In this document: piece after piece, positions 1 through 9,191 of the stretch
Position numbering within the stretch: position 1 is the stretch's first letter
Layout: each line of letters starts with the position of its first letter
Origin: Achromobacter deleyi
GTDB lineage: Bacteria > Pseudomonadota > Gammaproteobacteria > Burkholderiales > Burkholderiaceae_B
Length of the DNA stretch: 64,000 nucleotides
Assembly: GCF_016127315.1 (NCBI RefSeq)
Contig: NZ_CP065997.1
Span: 3,720,001 to 3,784,000 of the forward strand
Direction: 5' to 3'
Program-made: the position numbers and the translations under genes
The notes under the pieces: generated by a model
The model's input: the letters and a program-made list of their open reading frames with translations, nothing else
What the model was told of the DNA's origin: nothing
Database searches by the model: none

Positions 1-1090
<1,090 letters not shown>

Positions 1091-1330
1091 TCCGGCGCCG
1101 CCCCTCGCCGTCGAGGCGGGGGAGGGCCGGAATCATGCGATACTGTCTATTCGAACACCGCGAAAAACGATCCTGCGCGTGACGCCGCCGCCCGGCCGCG
1201 TCCCGCCCGGATCGCGCACACGTCACCCGGCCCGCCAGGCCAGGTCGGCCAGCGATTCCCCCGACAACCGTCGGAACGTCCCGAGTCATCGCGCCCTTGG
1301 CGCACATGGCTCGTTTCACCGGAATACGCC

Positions 1331-2485
1331 ATGCACCGACCTTTCTCTCCCACCCTTTCCCTGACCCACGCCACGATCGCCATTGTGGGCGCCGGCCTTG
1401 GCGGCCTGACGTTGGCCCGCGTCCTGCACCGCCACGGCATTGCCGCCACGGTCTACGAGGCCGATGCCTCGCCCGAGGCGCGCACGCAGGGCGGATTGCT
1501 GGATATCCACCCGCACAATGGCCAGGCCGCGCTGCGGGCCGCCGGCCTGTACGAGGCCTTCCTGCCGCTGGTGCGGCCGGGCGAGGACGCCAAGCGCGTG
1601 GTCGACCGCCACGGCTGCGTGCTGCTCGACCGGCCGGGGCAGGGCCAGGCCCGGCCGGAGGTCGACCGCGGCGAGCTGCGCCGGCTGCTGATCGATTCGC
1701 TGCCGCCGTCCGCGATCCGCTGGGGCCACAAGCTCACCGCCGTCGCGCCGCTGGCGCCGGGGCGGCACCGGCTGGCCTTCGCCAACGGCGCGGCGGTCAC
1801 GGCCGACTTGCTGGTCGGCGCCGACGGCGCCTGGTCGCGGATCCGTCCGCTGCTGTCCGGCGCCGCGCCGGCCTACGTCGGCACGACCTTCTTCGAGACC
1901 ACGCTGTTCGACGGCGACCGCCGCTATCCGGACAGCGCGCGCGCGATCGGCCACGGCACCCTGATGGCGGTCGAACCCGGCCAGGGCATCCTGGCACATC
2001 GCTACGCCGATGGCACGCTGCGCAGCTACGCGGCGCTGAACTGGCCGCTGGCGGCGGTCGACGCGCTGGCCCGCGAAGGCCAGGCGGCCATGCGTCAACG
2101 CATCGCCGCCGCATTCGTGGGGTGGGCGCCGGCGCTGCGCGCGCTGGTCGCCGACAGTGACGTGGAGATCATCGCCCGGCCCCTGCACGCGTTGCCGGTC
2201 GATCATCGATGGCCGCGCAGCGCCGGCGTCACGCTGCTGGGCGACGCGGCGCATCTGATGTCGCCGTTCGCGGGGGAGGGCGCCAACCTGGCCCTGTTCG
2301 ATGGCGCCGAACTGGGCCAGGCGCTGTGCCGCCATCCGGCCGACCTGGACGCGGCCCTGGCGGCGTACGAACAGGCGCTATTGCCGCGCAGCGCGGCGGT
2401 GGCGGCGCGAACGGCGCGGAACCACCAGCGCTTCTTCGGCCCCGACGCGCCCGGCAGCGTGGTGGCGCTGTTCGGCGCGCATTGA
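1331..2485 (+). CDS. FAD-dependent monooxygenase, TetX-like
   Basis: This is a class A flavoprotein monooxygenase of 384 aa. Seen: the N-terminal Rossmann motif GAGLGG at residues 20-25, the middle VGADGAWSR motif near 165, and the FAD-binding [18 protein letters not shown] motif near 302. The segments [12 protein letters not shown] and [13 protein letters not shown] line up by eye with the equivalent parts of the tetracycline hydroxylase TetX (388 aa). Family knowledge: these enzymes hydroxylate aromatic or polyketide substrates using NADPH and O2. The substrate here is unknown, and tetracycline inactivation is only a possibility. It is convergent with a MarR regulator. Chosen start is ATG 1331; no strong ribosome binding site is visible. 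Confidence 0.88.
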   Translation: MHRPFSPTLSLTHATIAIVGAGLGGLTLARVLHRHGIAATVYEADASPEARTQGGLLDIHPHNGQAALRAAGLYEAFLPLVRPGEDAKRVVDRHGCVLLDRPGQGQARPEVDRGELRRLLIDSLPPSAIRWGHKLTAVAPLAPGRHRLAFANGAAVTADLLVGADGAWSRIRPLLSGAAPAYVGTTFFETTLFDGDRRYPDSARAIGHGTLMAVEPGQGILAHRYADGTLRSYAALNWPLAAVDALAREGQAAMRQRIAAAFVGWAPALRALVADSDVEIIARPLHALPVDHRWPRSAGVTLLGDAAHLMSPFAGEGANLALFDGAELGQALCRHPADLDAALAAYEQALLPRSAAVAARTARNHQRFFGPDAPGSVVALFGAH

Positions 2486-2524
2486 GGGGCGTCCCATGGA
2501 AACCGCTCCATGGCCCCCCCAATG

Positions 2525-2560
2525 AAAACCGCGCCCGGATCCTCGCGGATCGGGGCGCGG
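2525..2560 (-). terminator. Rho-independent terminator of the MarR gene
   Basis: A GC-rich stem pairs 2529-2536 with 2553-2560, extended inside by GATC pairing (2538-2541 with 2548-2551). On the minus strand it is followed by four T (2525-2528). It lies between the convergent monooxygenase and marR genes and best fits the minus-strand gene. Confidence 0.6.
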
Positions 2561-2578
2561 CGTGTCGAGACTGGCGCC

Positions 2579-3118
2579 TCAGTCGTGGGCGTTGCGGGTC
2601 TCGAGCCAGACCAGGGTGTCGTGCCTCAGGGCGCGCACGCATTGCGCCAGGAAGGCATGCACCACTTCCAGTTCGCCGGCGTCGTAGCGCCGGGCCATCA
2701 ACACCACCGCCTCGGCGACCCACTGGCGTTCCTGGGCCAGTTGCTGGCACTGCTCTTCCACCGGCCGGATCACGATCATGCGGCGATCCAGCGGATGGCG
2801 GCCCCGTTGCACATAGCCAGCCGCTTCCAGGCGGTTGATCAGGGCGGTGGCGCCGCCGGAGCTGATGCCCATCAGCTGGGCCAGTTGGCCGGTGGGCAGG
2901 GCATCGAACTCCATCACCAGTTCCAGCGCTTTCAGATCCGCCAGGGGGATACCCATTTTCTCCGCCAGGGCCGATTGGCAGGCCGCGTTGTACACGGCGA
3001 ACTGTCGGCCCAGCATCAGGGCGATATCGTCAAGCATTCCGGGCCGCAGATCGTTGTTGCGAGATTCAGGCATCACGGTCACATGCTCGTGGTGAACGAT
3101 GGATTCTTGTTGCAGCAT
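2579..3118 (-). CDS. MarR family transcriptional regulator
   Basis: A 179-aa winged-helix dimeric DNA-binding protein. The region LPTGQLAQLMGISSGGATALINRLE (about residues 75-98) is the helix-turn-helix, and HPLDRRMIVI is the wing with the family's D-R-R signature. MarR proteins usually repress a neighbouring gene and are released by small aromatic ligands. The obvious candidate target is the convergent TetX-like monooxygenase. A good ribosome binding site (GGGAG, 7 bases before the ATG) supports the start at 3118. It lies 28 bases downstream of the repeat lipoprotein on the same strand and may be partly co-transcribed with it. Confidence 0.9.
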   Translation of the reverse strand: MLQQESIVHHEHVTVMPESRNNDLRPGMLDDIALMLGRQFAVYNAACQSALAEKMGIPLADLKALELVMEFDALPTGQLAQLMGISSGGATALINRLEAAGYVQRGRHPLDRRMIVIRPVEEQCQQLAQERQWVAEAVVLMARRYDAGELEVVHAFLAQCVRALRHDTLVWLETRNAHD

Positions 3119-3146
3119 GGCGTCGCTCCCTCACGGATCCGGTTGA

Positions 3147-4739
3147 TTACTTCTTGGCCGTCAGGCCGCCGAGCAGGCCGCCCAGCAGACCGCCGTTGTT
3201 GCCGCCGGTGCTGGCGCCGCCGCTGACGCCGGCCGTCACACCGCCCAGCAAGCCGCCCAGGAGGCCGCCGTTGTTGGCCGAACCCGAGCCGCCCGCTCCC
3301 GCTCCGGCGCTGGCGCCGGCCGAGGCGTTGCCGCCGGTCAGGCCGCCGAGCAAGCCACCCAGCAGACCGCCGTTGGCGCCCGCGGTGCCGCCAGCCGTGC
3401 CGCCCGCGCCGCCGGTCACGCCGCCGAGCAGACCGCCCAGCAAGCCGCCGTTGGTCGCGCCGCCCGTGGCGCCGCCCAGGTTGCCCGTCAGGCCGCCCAG
3501 CAGGCCGGTCACCGGGGCCAGCAGGCCGCCGTTGCCGCCGGTTGCGCCGCCGGTCACGCCGCCCAGGATCCCGGTGATCGGGCTGAGCAGGCCGCCGTTG
3601 TTGCCGCCGACCGCGCCGCCCAGGCCCAGACCGCTGGTCAGGGAAGCGACCGCGCCGGTGGCATTGGCCAGGGTGGCGCCGAGCGGGTTGGGGTTGCCCG
3701 GCGTGGCGTTCAACAGGCCGCCGGCGCTGCTGACCGCGCCGCCCAGGCCTTGCAGCACGCCGTTCAGGCCGGCCACGTTGCCGCCAGGCAGTTGGGTGCC
3801 CAGGTTGCTGACCGTGCCGCCCAGCGTGTTGAGCAGGCCGGCGACCGGCGCGCCCAGCTTGGTGGTGGCGCCGACTTGCTGCGTCAGGCCGACCACCGTG
3901 CCCGCCAGGGGGCTGGCCGTCGGGTCGAGCGCCTTGCCGAGGCCGCCCAGGGTCGGCTGCAGGCCCAGCGGCAGCACGTTGTCGACGGTCTTGCCGACAT
4001 TACCCAGCGCGGGTTCGAGCAGCGGCTTGGAGGGGCCGCCCAGCACGCCGCCGGTAACGCCGCCGACCAATTGGTTGACGGGGTTCAGCAACCCGCCGGG
4101 GCCGGACAGGCCCGCGGTCAGCGCGCCCACCGCGTTGGTGGCATTGCCCAGCACCGTGGTCAACGGCTGCGGATTCTTGGGATCGGCATTGAGCAGGCCA
4201 CCGGTGCTGGCGACCGTCTTGCCCAGGCCTTCCACCAGGCCGCCGACGCCAGCGCTCAGGCCGCCGGGCAGGCCGGTGCCCTTGACCGTGGTGCCCAGGC
4301 CTTCGACCAGGCCGCCCACTTGCTTGACGGTGCCGTCGACGGGCTTTCCCAGTCCGGTGGTGGCGCCGACTTGCTGCGTCAGGCCGACGACGGTGTCGGC
4401 GACCGGCTTGATGGTGGGGTCGAGCGCCTGGCCGACACCGCCCAGCGTCGTGCCCAGATTCAGCGGCAGGGTATTGTCGACGGCCTTGCCGGTATTACCC
4501 AGCGTGGTTTGCAGCAAACCGGTGGTGACCGGGTTGTTGGGGTTATTCGGCTCGTTCGGGCCGCCAGGGCCGCCAGGGCCACCGGGGTTGCTGGGATTAT
4601 CCGTGCCAGGCAGGCTGGCGGAACTGTTGTGACCACCACCACCGCCGCCGCATGCGGCCAGCGCGCTCATCAGAGCGGCCGCCATAACGGTGGAGGTCAG
4701 AATACGTTGTACGCGCTGCGTGTCAATCTTGGCATTCAT
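3147..4739 (-). CDS. Gly/Leu-rich repetitive lipoprotein (collagen-like repeat annotation)
   Basis: A 530-aa low-complexity protein with a lipoprotein signal: basic N-terminus, hydrophobic stretch and lipobox LAAC at about residues 27-30, followed by a Gly run. The mature part has two long related N-terminal blocks (motifs VVGLTQQVGATT, LGGVGQALDPT/LGGLGKALDPT and VDNxLPL each appear twice), then many short GLLGGLLGG(V/L)TGG units, ending in TAKK. Such proteins are usually auto-annotated as collagen-like, but the Gly spacing is not a strict G-X-Y triplet. It is probably an outer-membrane or surface-exposed anchor or adhesin. It sits directly downstream of a two-partner-secretion transporter gene on the same strand. 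RBS AGGAG lies before ATG 4739. The function is inferred from composition only. Confidence 0.75.
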   Translation of the reverse strand: MNAKIDTQRVQRILTSTVMAAALMSALAACGGGGGGHNSSASLPGTDNPSNPGGPGGPGGPNEPNNPNNPVTTGLLQTTLGNTGKAVDNTLPLNLGTTLGGVGQALDPTIKPVADTVVGLTQQVGATTGLGKPVDGTVKQVGGLVEGLGTTVKGTGLPGGLSAGVGGLVEGLGKTVASTGGLLNADPKNPQPLTTVLGNATNAVGALTAGLSGPGGLLNPVNQLVGGVTGGVLGGPSKPLLEPALGNVGKTVDNVLPLGLQPTLGGLGKALDPTASPLAGTVVGLTQQVGATTKLGAPVAGLLNTLGGTVSNLGTQLPGGNVAGLNGVLQGLGGAVSSAGGLLNATPGNPNPLGATLANATGAVASLTSGLGLGGAVGGNNGGLLSPITGILGGVTGGATGGNGGLLAPVTGLLGGLTGNLGGATGGATNGGLLGGLLGGVTGGAGGTAGGTAGANGGLLGGLLGGLTGGNASAGASAGAGAGGSGSANNGGLLGGLLGGVTAGVSGGASTGGNNGGLLGGLLGGLTAKK

Positions 4740-5027
4740 GGCGAGCTCCTGTGGGGGAAGTGTCAGGCGTCGAAACTGCCCGATACATCGCTACATGCAT
4801 AAACCGTGCCAATATTTTTCAAACGCGCTTCCGATATGCGTTCAGGTCGTTTTTAGATAAATAAAAATCCTTTTAAATCAATTGCTTGAATTTAAAACAG
4901 AGGGTTTGTACCAATATTGGGAATCCCCCATTTTTACGATCACGCCTCACCTGCGAATGTTACGTCCGGGCCCGTTTGGGCCGTTACGTTACGGCCCACG
5001 TTACGTAACGTGGTGTATGGAACAGGC
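4740..5027. promoter_or_regulatory. Upstream region of the repeat lipoprotein with a GTTACGT palindrome cluster
   Basis: This non-coding stretch holds an AT-rich part (about 4800-4920) where the lipoprotein promoter probably lies. Further upstream comes a dense set of TTACGT motifs: at 4960-4965, within the inverted repeat GGGCCGT/ACGGCCC (4978-4984 and 4991-4997), and in the perfect 18-bp palindrome CCACGTTACGTAACGTGG (4996-5013). I see no credible gene here. The symmetry suggests an operator or a DNA-binding-protein cluster; this is inference. Confidence 0.5.
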
Positions 5028-5055
5028 AAAAAAAAGCGCCTGTCGAAACAGGCGC
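5028..5055 (-). terminator. Rho-independent terminator of the TpsB gene
   Basis: A perfect 8-bp stem GCGCCTGT/ACAGGCGC (5036-5043 and 5048-5055) with a CGAA loop. On the minus strand it is followed by eight T (5028-5035). It lies about 40 bases after the stop of the minus-strand transporter gene, so the lipoprotein downstream must have its own promoter. Confidence 0.88.
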
Positions 5056-5096
5056 GGGTACTTTGGCGGGATCGCGGCGCGGCCGCCGGCGGCGCG

Positions 5097-6806
5097 CTAG
5101 AACGCGTCGTAATACAACGAGTAATTGGCGTTGAAGCGCACGTCGCGGCCATTGTTTATGGTGGCCGAACCGATCGGCTTGGCCACGTTGAAATCAAACA
5201 GGTAGTACTTGTCGTCGGTAAAGCGCAGCCCCAGCGCCACTGAAGACAGGTGCCGCTGGTTCAGTTGCTGCAGGCTGGAATTGTTGTACCAGGTGCGGGC
5301 GTAGTCGATCAGCGCATACGGCTGCACGCTCGACAGGTACTGCCAGCCGGTGCCGAAGCGGCGATTAACTTCGGCGGAAACGCCGACGCCTTTATCGCCA
5401 CTCTGCTCGCCTTGCGGATAACCCATCGCATACCGCCAGCTGCCGTACGACACCTGTTCCGACGAGGGCAGGATATTGCTGGAGTACTGGGCGGCCCCGG
5501 ACAGGGTCAGGCCGAACTGCGCCGGCAGCGCGAAGGTCTGCTTGGCGTTGAGGTTGTAGCGGGTGAAGTCCAGGTCCAGGATCGGCACGGCCGAATAGCC
5601 GTAGTTGGTGGTGATCTCTTTCTTGGCCCCGGCGCCGGTGAAGCCCCGGGCCACCGCCAGCGTCACGTCGGTGGTCTTGGACTCGGACACCTGGATATAG
5701 CGCATCTCGAGGTTGGCGGCGCGCACCTGGGCGTCCTGCTGCAGCCAGCGGTCGGAATTCTTGGCTTCGTAGCGGTCCTTCGAGTTGGCCGCGTAGACCC
5801 CGAGCGTGCCGGTCAGCGAACGGGTGTTGTTCAAGAGGAACGGATAGCTGACGCCGATGCCGATGCGGTCGTTCTTGACCCGGCGGTTGAAGCCCAGGTA
5901 TTCGATCGCCTCGTCCTTGGGCCGGGCGTCGTAGTGGTAGCCGTCGACCTTGACCGCCAGGCCGTCGTTGCCCAGCGGCACGCGGACCTCGCCGGAAATG
6001 TATTTGACGTCGTCGGTGTTGAACGGCACCGCCGCGGTCAGCTTGACCTGTTCGCCCAGCGGCGTGAGGCTGTTGGTGGCCAGGTTCACCAGCGGCTGCA
6101 TGCCCGTGCCCAGGTCCGCCACTCCGCCGGTCAGGCTGACCGGCTGGCGCGAGGCCGCCAGCACCAGCTCGGTGGCGCCGTCGGCGCGCCGCGGCAGGTC
6201 GAGCGACGGCGTGAACTTCACGCCCGGCACCGTGCGCATCAGGTTCAGCACGCGTTCCAGCGTGGCCTGCTTCAGCGGTTTCTCTTCCTTCAGCGGCTCG
6301 GCCAGCGATTCCAGCCGGTCCTGGGCGTTGCCGAGATCGCCCTCGATGCGCACCGTGCCGATATAGCCTTCGACCACGGTCACCACCACCAGCCCATTGG
6401 CGAAAGTCTGGTTCTGCACCAGGGCGAACGACAGCGGATAGCCACGGTCGCGGTACAGCTGGGTGATCTTGTCGACCTGCTGCACCAGCTCGCCCAGGCT
6501 GATTTCCTTGCCGGACAGCGGCGCCAGCAGGGCGGAGACTTCCTCGAACGGCATGGCATGCACGCCGGTGACGTCGAAATGCCGGGGCACGATGCGCTGC
6601 GCCAGCCGGGCCTGCAGGGCCAATTGTTCGGGAGTGGGGGCCTGGACCACAGGCGGTGGCTGCGTGGCGCCGGGCGGCCGTTCGATCTGCGGCAGCGCAT
6701 CCACCGGATTGCCGCGCAACGGGCCGTCGGCGCGTGCCGTGCCGACGGCGGCCAGGGTGCAGATAAGGGCGAGGGAAAGCGGACCTGCGGGAAGCGTGCG
6801 TCTCAT
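5097..6806 (-). CDS. ShlB/FhaC/HecB family two-partner secretion transporter (TpsB)
   Basis: A 569-aa outer-membrane Omp85-superfamily pore that exports a large TpsA partner from the periplasm. Seen: a signal peptide of about 26 residues ending ARA-DG, a Pro/Gln-rich linker, POTRA domains (about residues 75-235, with FDVTGVHAMP and VVEGYIGTVRIEGD), and a beta-barrel ending in an aromatic residue (YYDAF). The length is typical of the family. No TpsA with a haemagglutination-activity domain is present in the window, so either the partner is elsewhere or the neighbouring repeat lipoprotein is a non-classical partner. A strong terminator follows it. The start at 6806 is supported by the signal peptide. 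Confidence 0.9.
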   Translation of the reverse strand: MRRTLPAGPLSLALICTLAAVGTARADGPLRGNPVDALPQIERPPGATQPPPVVQAPTPEQLALQARLAQRIVPRHFDVTGVHAMPFEEVSALLAPLSGKEISLGELVQQVDKITQLYRDRGYPLSFALVQNQTFANGLVVVTVVEGYIGTVRIEGDLGNAQDRLESLAEPLKEEKPLKQATLERVLNLMRTVPGVKFTPSLDLPRRADGATELVLAASRQPVSLTGGVADLGTGMQPLVNLATNSLTPLGEQVKLTAAVPFNTDDVKYISGEVRVPLGNDGLAVKVDGYHYDARPKDEAIEYLGFNRRVKNDRIGIGVSYPFLLNNTRSLTGTLGVYAANSKDRYEAKNSDRWLQQDAQVRAANLEMRYIQVSESKTTDVTLAVARGFTGAGAKKEITTNYGYSAVPILDLDFTRYNLNAKQTFALPAQFGLTLSGAAQYSSNILPSSEQVSYGSWRYAMGYPQGEQSGDKGVGVSAEVNRRFGTGWQYLSSVQPYALIDYARTWYNNSSLQQLNQRHLSSVALGLRFTDDKYYLFDFNVAKPIGSATINNGRDVRFNANYSLYYDAF

Positions 6807-7216
6807 GCCTGGTTGTCTCTCTTTTGCCGCTGGCGCCGTTTAAACAGGGCACCCGTATTAAGGGTCTGGATAAAGGCTTAAATATATGGGGCCGCTATAT
6901 AAGTAAACCGGTGGCGCGCCGCTCAGGCGGTATGTTGCCAGCGCGCCGAGGCAATGACAAATTATTTCATTGTGACTGGCCGGAAACGTGGATATAACAA
7001 CAGAGCGACATACAAGGCAATCTTTCCGCGGCCGAATTCAGGGTTTACCGGTACATTGAAAAATGACCCTGGCTAATTTCCGAGTATTCGTTACAAGTAA
7101 GCTGTCGCACTGTTGCGAATACTGGTATAAACCCTGATGTGTATTAATTGTTAATAGATAAGACTATATAAACGTATCAAAACACATCGGGTTTACCGGC
7201 TCTCGGGAGTCCACAG
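6807..7216. promoter_or_regulatory. Divergent regulatory region between tpsB and the MHYT gene
   Basis: About 410 bases without a gene, AT-rich compared with its surroundings. Visible structure: a direct repeat of GGGTTTACCGG (7041-7051 and 7189-7199), a perfect 8-bp inverted repeat AGTATTCG/CGAATACT (7083-7090 and 7116-7123), and a small palindrome ATTAATTGTTAAT near 7144-7156 just before a TATATA box (7165-7170). The last is a plausible -10 region for the rightward transcript. Confidence 0.45.
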
Positions 7217-7303
7217 ATGGACCAGGATGACCGCAACAAAATCGTCGCACGTCGGCCTGCCGCAAGCGCCTGCCGACCGCCGGCTCACAGGGGCCGTGCA
7301 TGA
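7217..7303 (+). CDS. Possible 28-aa leader peptide upstream of the MHYT gene
   Basis: A short ORF too small for routine prediction. ATG 7217 is preceded by GGGAG at 7205-7209, a good ribosome binding site with 7-base spacing. The peptide begins MDQDDRNKIVARRP and is Arg/Pro/Ala-rich. Its TGA (7301-7303) overlaps the ATG of the MHYT gene in an ATGA junction, the usual sign of translational coupling. It could be a leader that controls translation of the sensor. No homology is known to me, and chance occurrence is possible. Confidence 0.35.
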   Translation: MDQDDRNKIVARRPAASACRPPAHRGRA

Positions 7304-8130
7304 ACCCGGGCGATATCGTTCCCCTTTCCTTCAACGCCGGCCTGGTGGCGCTGTCGTTCCTGATCGCGGCGTTCGGCTCCTACGTGGCGCTGCTGGCCGC
7401 GGTGGGTATCCGCGCCGAAATGCGGGACGGCGAGATCCGCATCGGTTACATCATCATCGGCGCCCTGGCGATGGGCGGCGTCGGCATCTGGAGCATGCAC
7501 TTCATCGGCATGCAGGCACAGGACTTGCCTTTCGCAGTGGGTTACCAGATCGGTTTGACCGTGCTCAGTTTCCTGGTGGCGGCGGGTTTCTCCGGCTGGG
7601 CCTTCTGGTATGTGGGCCGCGACCGCTTCACATTTATGCGCTGCGTGGTGGGCGGCCTGGCCGCGGGCCTCGGCGTGGCGGCGATGCATTATGTGGGTAT
7701 CAGCGCCATGCGCATGCCCGCGGTATTTATCTGGAATCTGCCGATGGTTGTTTTGTCGGTATTCATCGCGGTTGTGGCCGCGTCAGCCGCGCTGTGGCTG
7801 GCTTTCAATACGCAGAATGAGTTCCAGCGCGTCGCGGCGGCCATTTTGATGGCGATCGCGGTGTGCGGCATGCATTACACGGGGGCGGCCGCCGGCACGG
7901 TGGTTTGCACCGCCCCGCGCGATTTTTCCAGCATGCAGATCGGCGGGGTGATGCTGCCGTACATCGCGTTCGCGCTGTCGTTCGTCATGCTGCTGGTGAT
8001 GCGCTGGCATTTGCAGCGGGCTTCGCGCCGTTTCCGCGCACGCCTGGCGCAACGCATCGACTCGATCATTGAATCGGCCCCCGTGGTCGATCCGGGCAGG
8101 GCGCCCGGCTCGACGCTGGGACCGGGTTGA
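7300..8130 (+). CDS. MHYT domain integral membrane sensor protein
   Basis: A 276-aa inner-membrane protein with about seven hydrophobic helices. The three diagnostic motifs are present: MHFIGM (about residue 67), MHYVGI (about 129) and MHYTGA (about 190). Family knowledge: MHYT domains are proposed to bind copper at His/Met residues and to sense O2, CO or NO. They are often fused to GGDEF/EAL domains. Here no output domain follows; only a ~40-residue basic cytoplasmic tail remains, so any signalling must go through a partner. AGGGG 6 bases before ATG 7300 supports the start. It lies just ahead of the pilus locus on the same strand. Confidence 0.9.
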   Translation: MNPGDIVPLSFNAGLVALSFLIAAFGSYVALLAAVGIRAEMRDGEIRIGYIIIGALAMGGVGIWSMHFIGMQAQDLPFAVGYQIGLTVLSFLVAAGFSGWAFWYVGRDRFTFMRCVVGGLAAGLGVAAMHYVGISAMRMPAVFIWNLPMVVLSVFIAVVAASAALWLAFNTQNEFQRVAAAILMAIAVCGMHYTGAAAGTVVCTAPRDFSSMQIGGVMLPYIAFALSFVMLLVMRWHLQRASRRFRARLAQRIDSIIESAPVVDPGRAPGSTLGPG

Positions 8131-8275
8131 GGGCCCGTCGGCAGCGACGGACCTGGCGGTACCCCGGGGACGCGAAGGTGTGGAACACGCCAGCGCGCCG
8201 GCAGCACCGGGTTTAGGGGGCCACGCCGTCCCTGCGGCATGGCTCGATCATCAAGCGAGACCCGAGGAGCTCGAC

Positions 8276-8452
8276 ATGAAAGCGAAACTTGCGCAGTTCT
8301 GGAACGATGAAGAAGGCATTACCGCCCTGGAATACGGGCTGATCGCGGGCACCATCGCGGTGGCGCTGGTGGCGGCTCTGGCGACGTTCACGGGCGCGCT
8401 CAGCGGCCTGTTCACGTCGCTGCAGGCCAAGCTCGCCAACGCATCCACGTGA
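8276..8452 (+). CDS. flp: Flp/Fap type IVb pilin subunit
   Basis: A 58-aa prepilin, the structural subunit of Tad/Flp pili. Seen: a short leader with acidic residues, then the Flp cleavage motif DEEG|ITALEYGLIAG with Glu+5 and Tyr+6 after the predicted cut, followed by one long hydrophobic helix. GAGGAG upstream of ATG 8276 is a strong ribosome binding site, as expected for an abundant subunit. It is the first gene of the tad locus and is followed by a hairpin that may limit transcription of downstream genes. It is cleaved by the peptidase encoded next. Confidence 0.95.
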   Translation: MKAKLAQFWNDEEGITALEYGLIAGTIAVALVAALATFTGALSGLFTSLQAKLANAST

Positions 8453-8479
8453 GGCCGAAGGCCCCGGTCGTCCAAGTGA

Positions 8480-8497
8480 GCCTGGCCATGGCCAGGC
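8480..8497 (+). other. Perfect 18-bp palindrome after flp
   Basis: GCCTGGCCATGGCCAGGC is fully self-complementary and sits 28 bases after the flp stop. There is no T run, so it is not a classical terminator. It could stabilise the flp transcript's 3' end or attenuate read-through, giving more pilin than assembly machinery. Confidence 0.5.
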
Positions 8498-8669
8498 GGC
8501 GTCGGACGGCCGGGTCTGCCGCCCTACGGGTGTGGAGCTGATGTTGACGACACTTCCCGCGCAGCGATTTCGGGCGGTTGCGGATTGACGGCGTTGCGCG
8601 CATCGGCTCCTGCGTACTGCGCGCCCATGTTTTGCCAGATTGAACCCGAAACCGTCAGAAGGTCCTGCC

Positions 8670-9191
8670 TTGTATCCAGGGGAAGTGCTGTGGTGGCTGT
8701 TGTTCGCATGCTGGAATCTGGTGTTGATATACACCGATCTGCGCTATCGCCGCGTACCCAACACGCTTATCGTCGCGGGGTTCGCGGGACAGGCGCTGTG
8801 GCTGCTCGCGGCGTGGCTCGCGCCAGCCTGGGGCTATCCACCGCGCTGGGCCGGCTGGCCCATGGCGTTGGCCGGATTCGCGCTGGCCTTGCCGTTCTTC
8901 CCGCTCTGGCTCAAGCGCCTGATGGGCGCGGGCGACGTCAAGGCGATCGCCGTGCTGGGGCTGCTGACAGGCTTTGCGCCGCTCGTGATGACGCTGGTGG
9001 CCGCGAGCCTGCTGGCCGGGCTGCACGCCTTGCTCTACCTGTTTCTTTCCCGAAGCTGGGCCTTGCCGCTTCGGGCTCGCCAGATCCCGTACGGAACCTA
9101 CCTGGGCGCGGCCGCGCTCAGCGTGGTGTTTATTCCCTTGAATTCGGACTGGTATTCGTGGTGTTTTTCCTGGTGTTCTACGCGATCCTGA
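8670..9191 (+). CDS. tadV: Prepilin peptidase, A24 family (TadV/CpaA)
   Basis: A polytopic inner-membrane aspartyl protease that cleaves the Flp prepilin and TadE/TadF pseudopilins. The two catalytic aspartates are visible in YTDLRYRRVPN and in MGAGDVKAIAVLG. The start is unclear: TTG 8670 has AGAAGG seven bases upstream, and TTG 8640 would add ten residues. The C-terminus is odd. After the expected end near LGAAALSVV the frame runs on into the following tadE coding sequence and ends in SWCFSWCSTRS, which reads like out-of-frame tadE. This suggests a deletion or frameshift at the tadV-tadE junction. Confidence 0.85.
   Translation: MYPGEVLWWLLFACWNLVLIYTDLRYRRVPNTLIVAGFAGQALWLLAAWLAPAWGYPPRWAGWPMALAGFALALPFFPLWLKRLMGAGDVKAIAVLGLLTGFAPLVMTLVAASLLAGLHALLYLFLSRSWALPLRARQIPYGTYLGAAALSVVFIPLNSDWYSWCFSWCSTRS

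Noticed and set aside
1091..1330. Terminator or promoter between the ABC ATPase and the monooxygenase
   Set aside because: A GC-rich stem near 1100-1120 exists but has no T run; nothing else convincing was seen.
4882..5100. 72-codon plus-strand ORF between the lipoprotein and tpsB
   Set aside because: It runs through the palindrome cluster and the tpsB terminator, has no ribosome binding site, and shows no family features.
8131..8275. Sigma-54 (-24/-12) promoter before flp
   Set aside because: Only partial GG...GC matches with wrong spacing were found; not enough to annotate.
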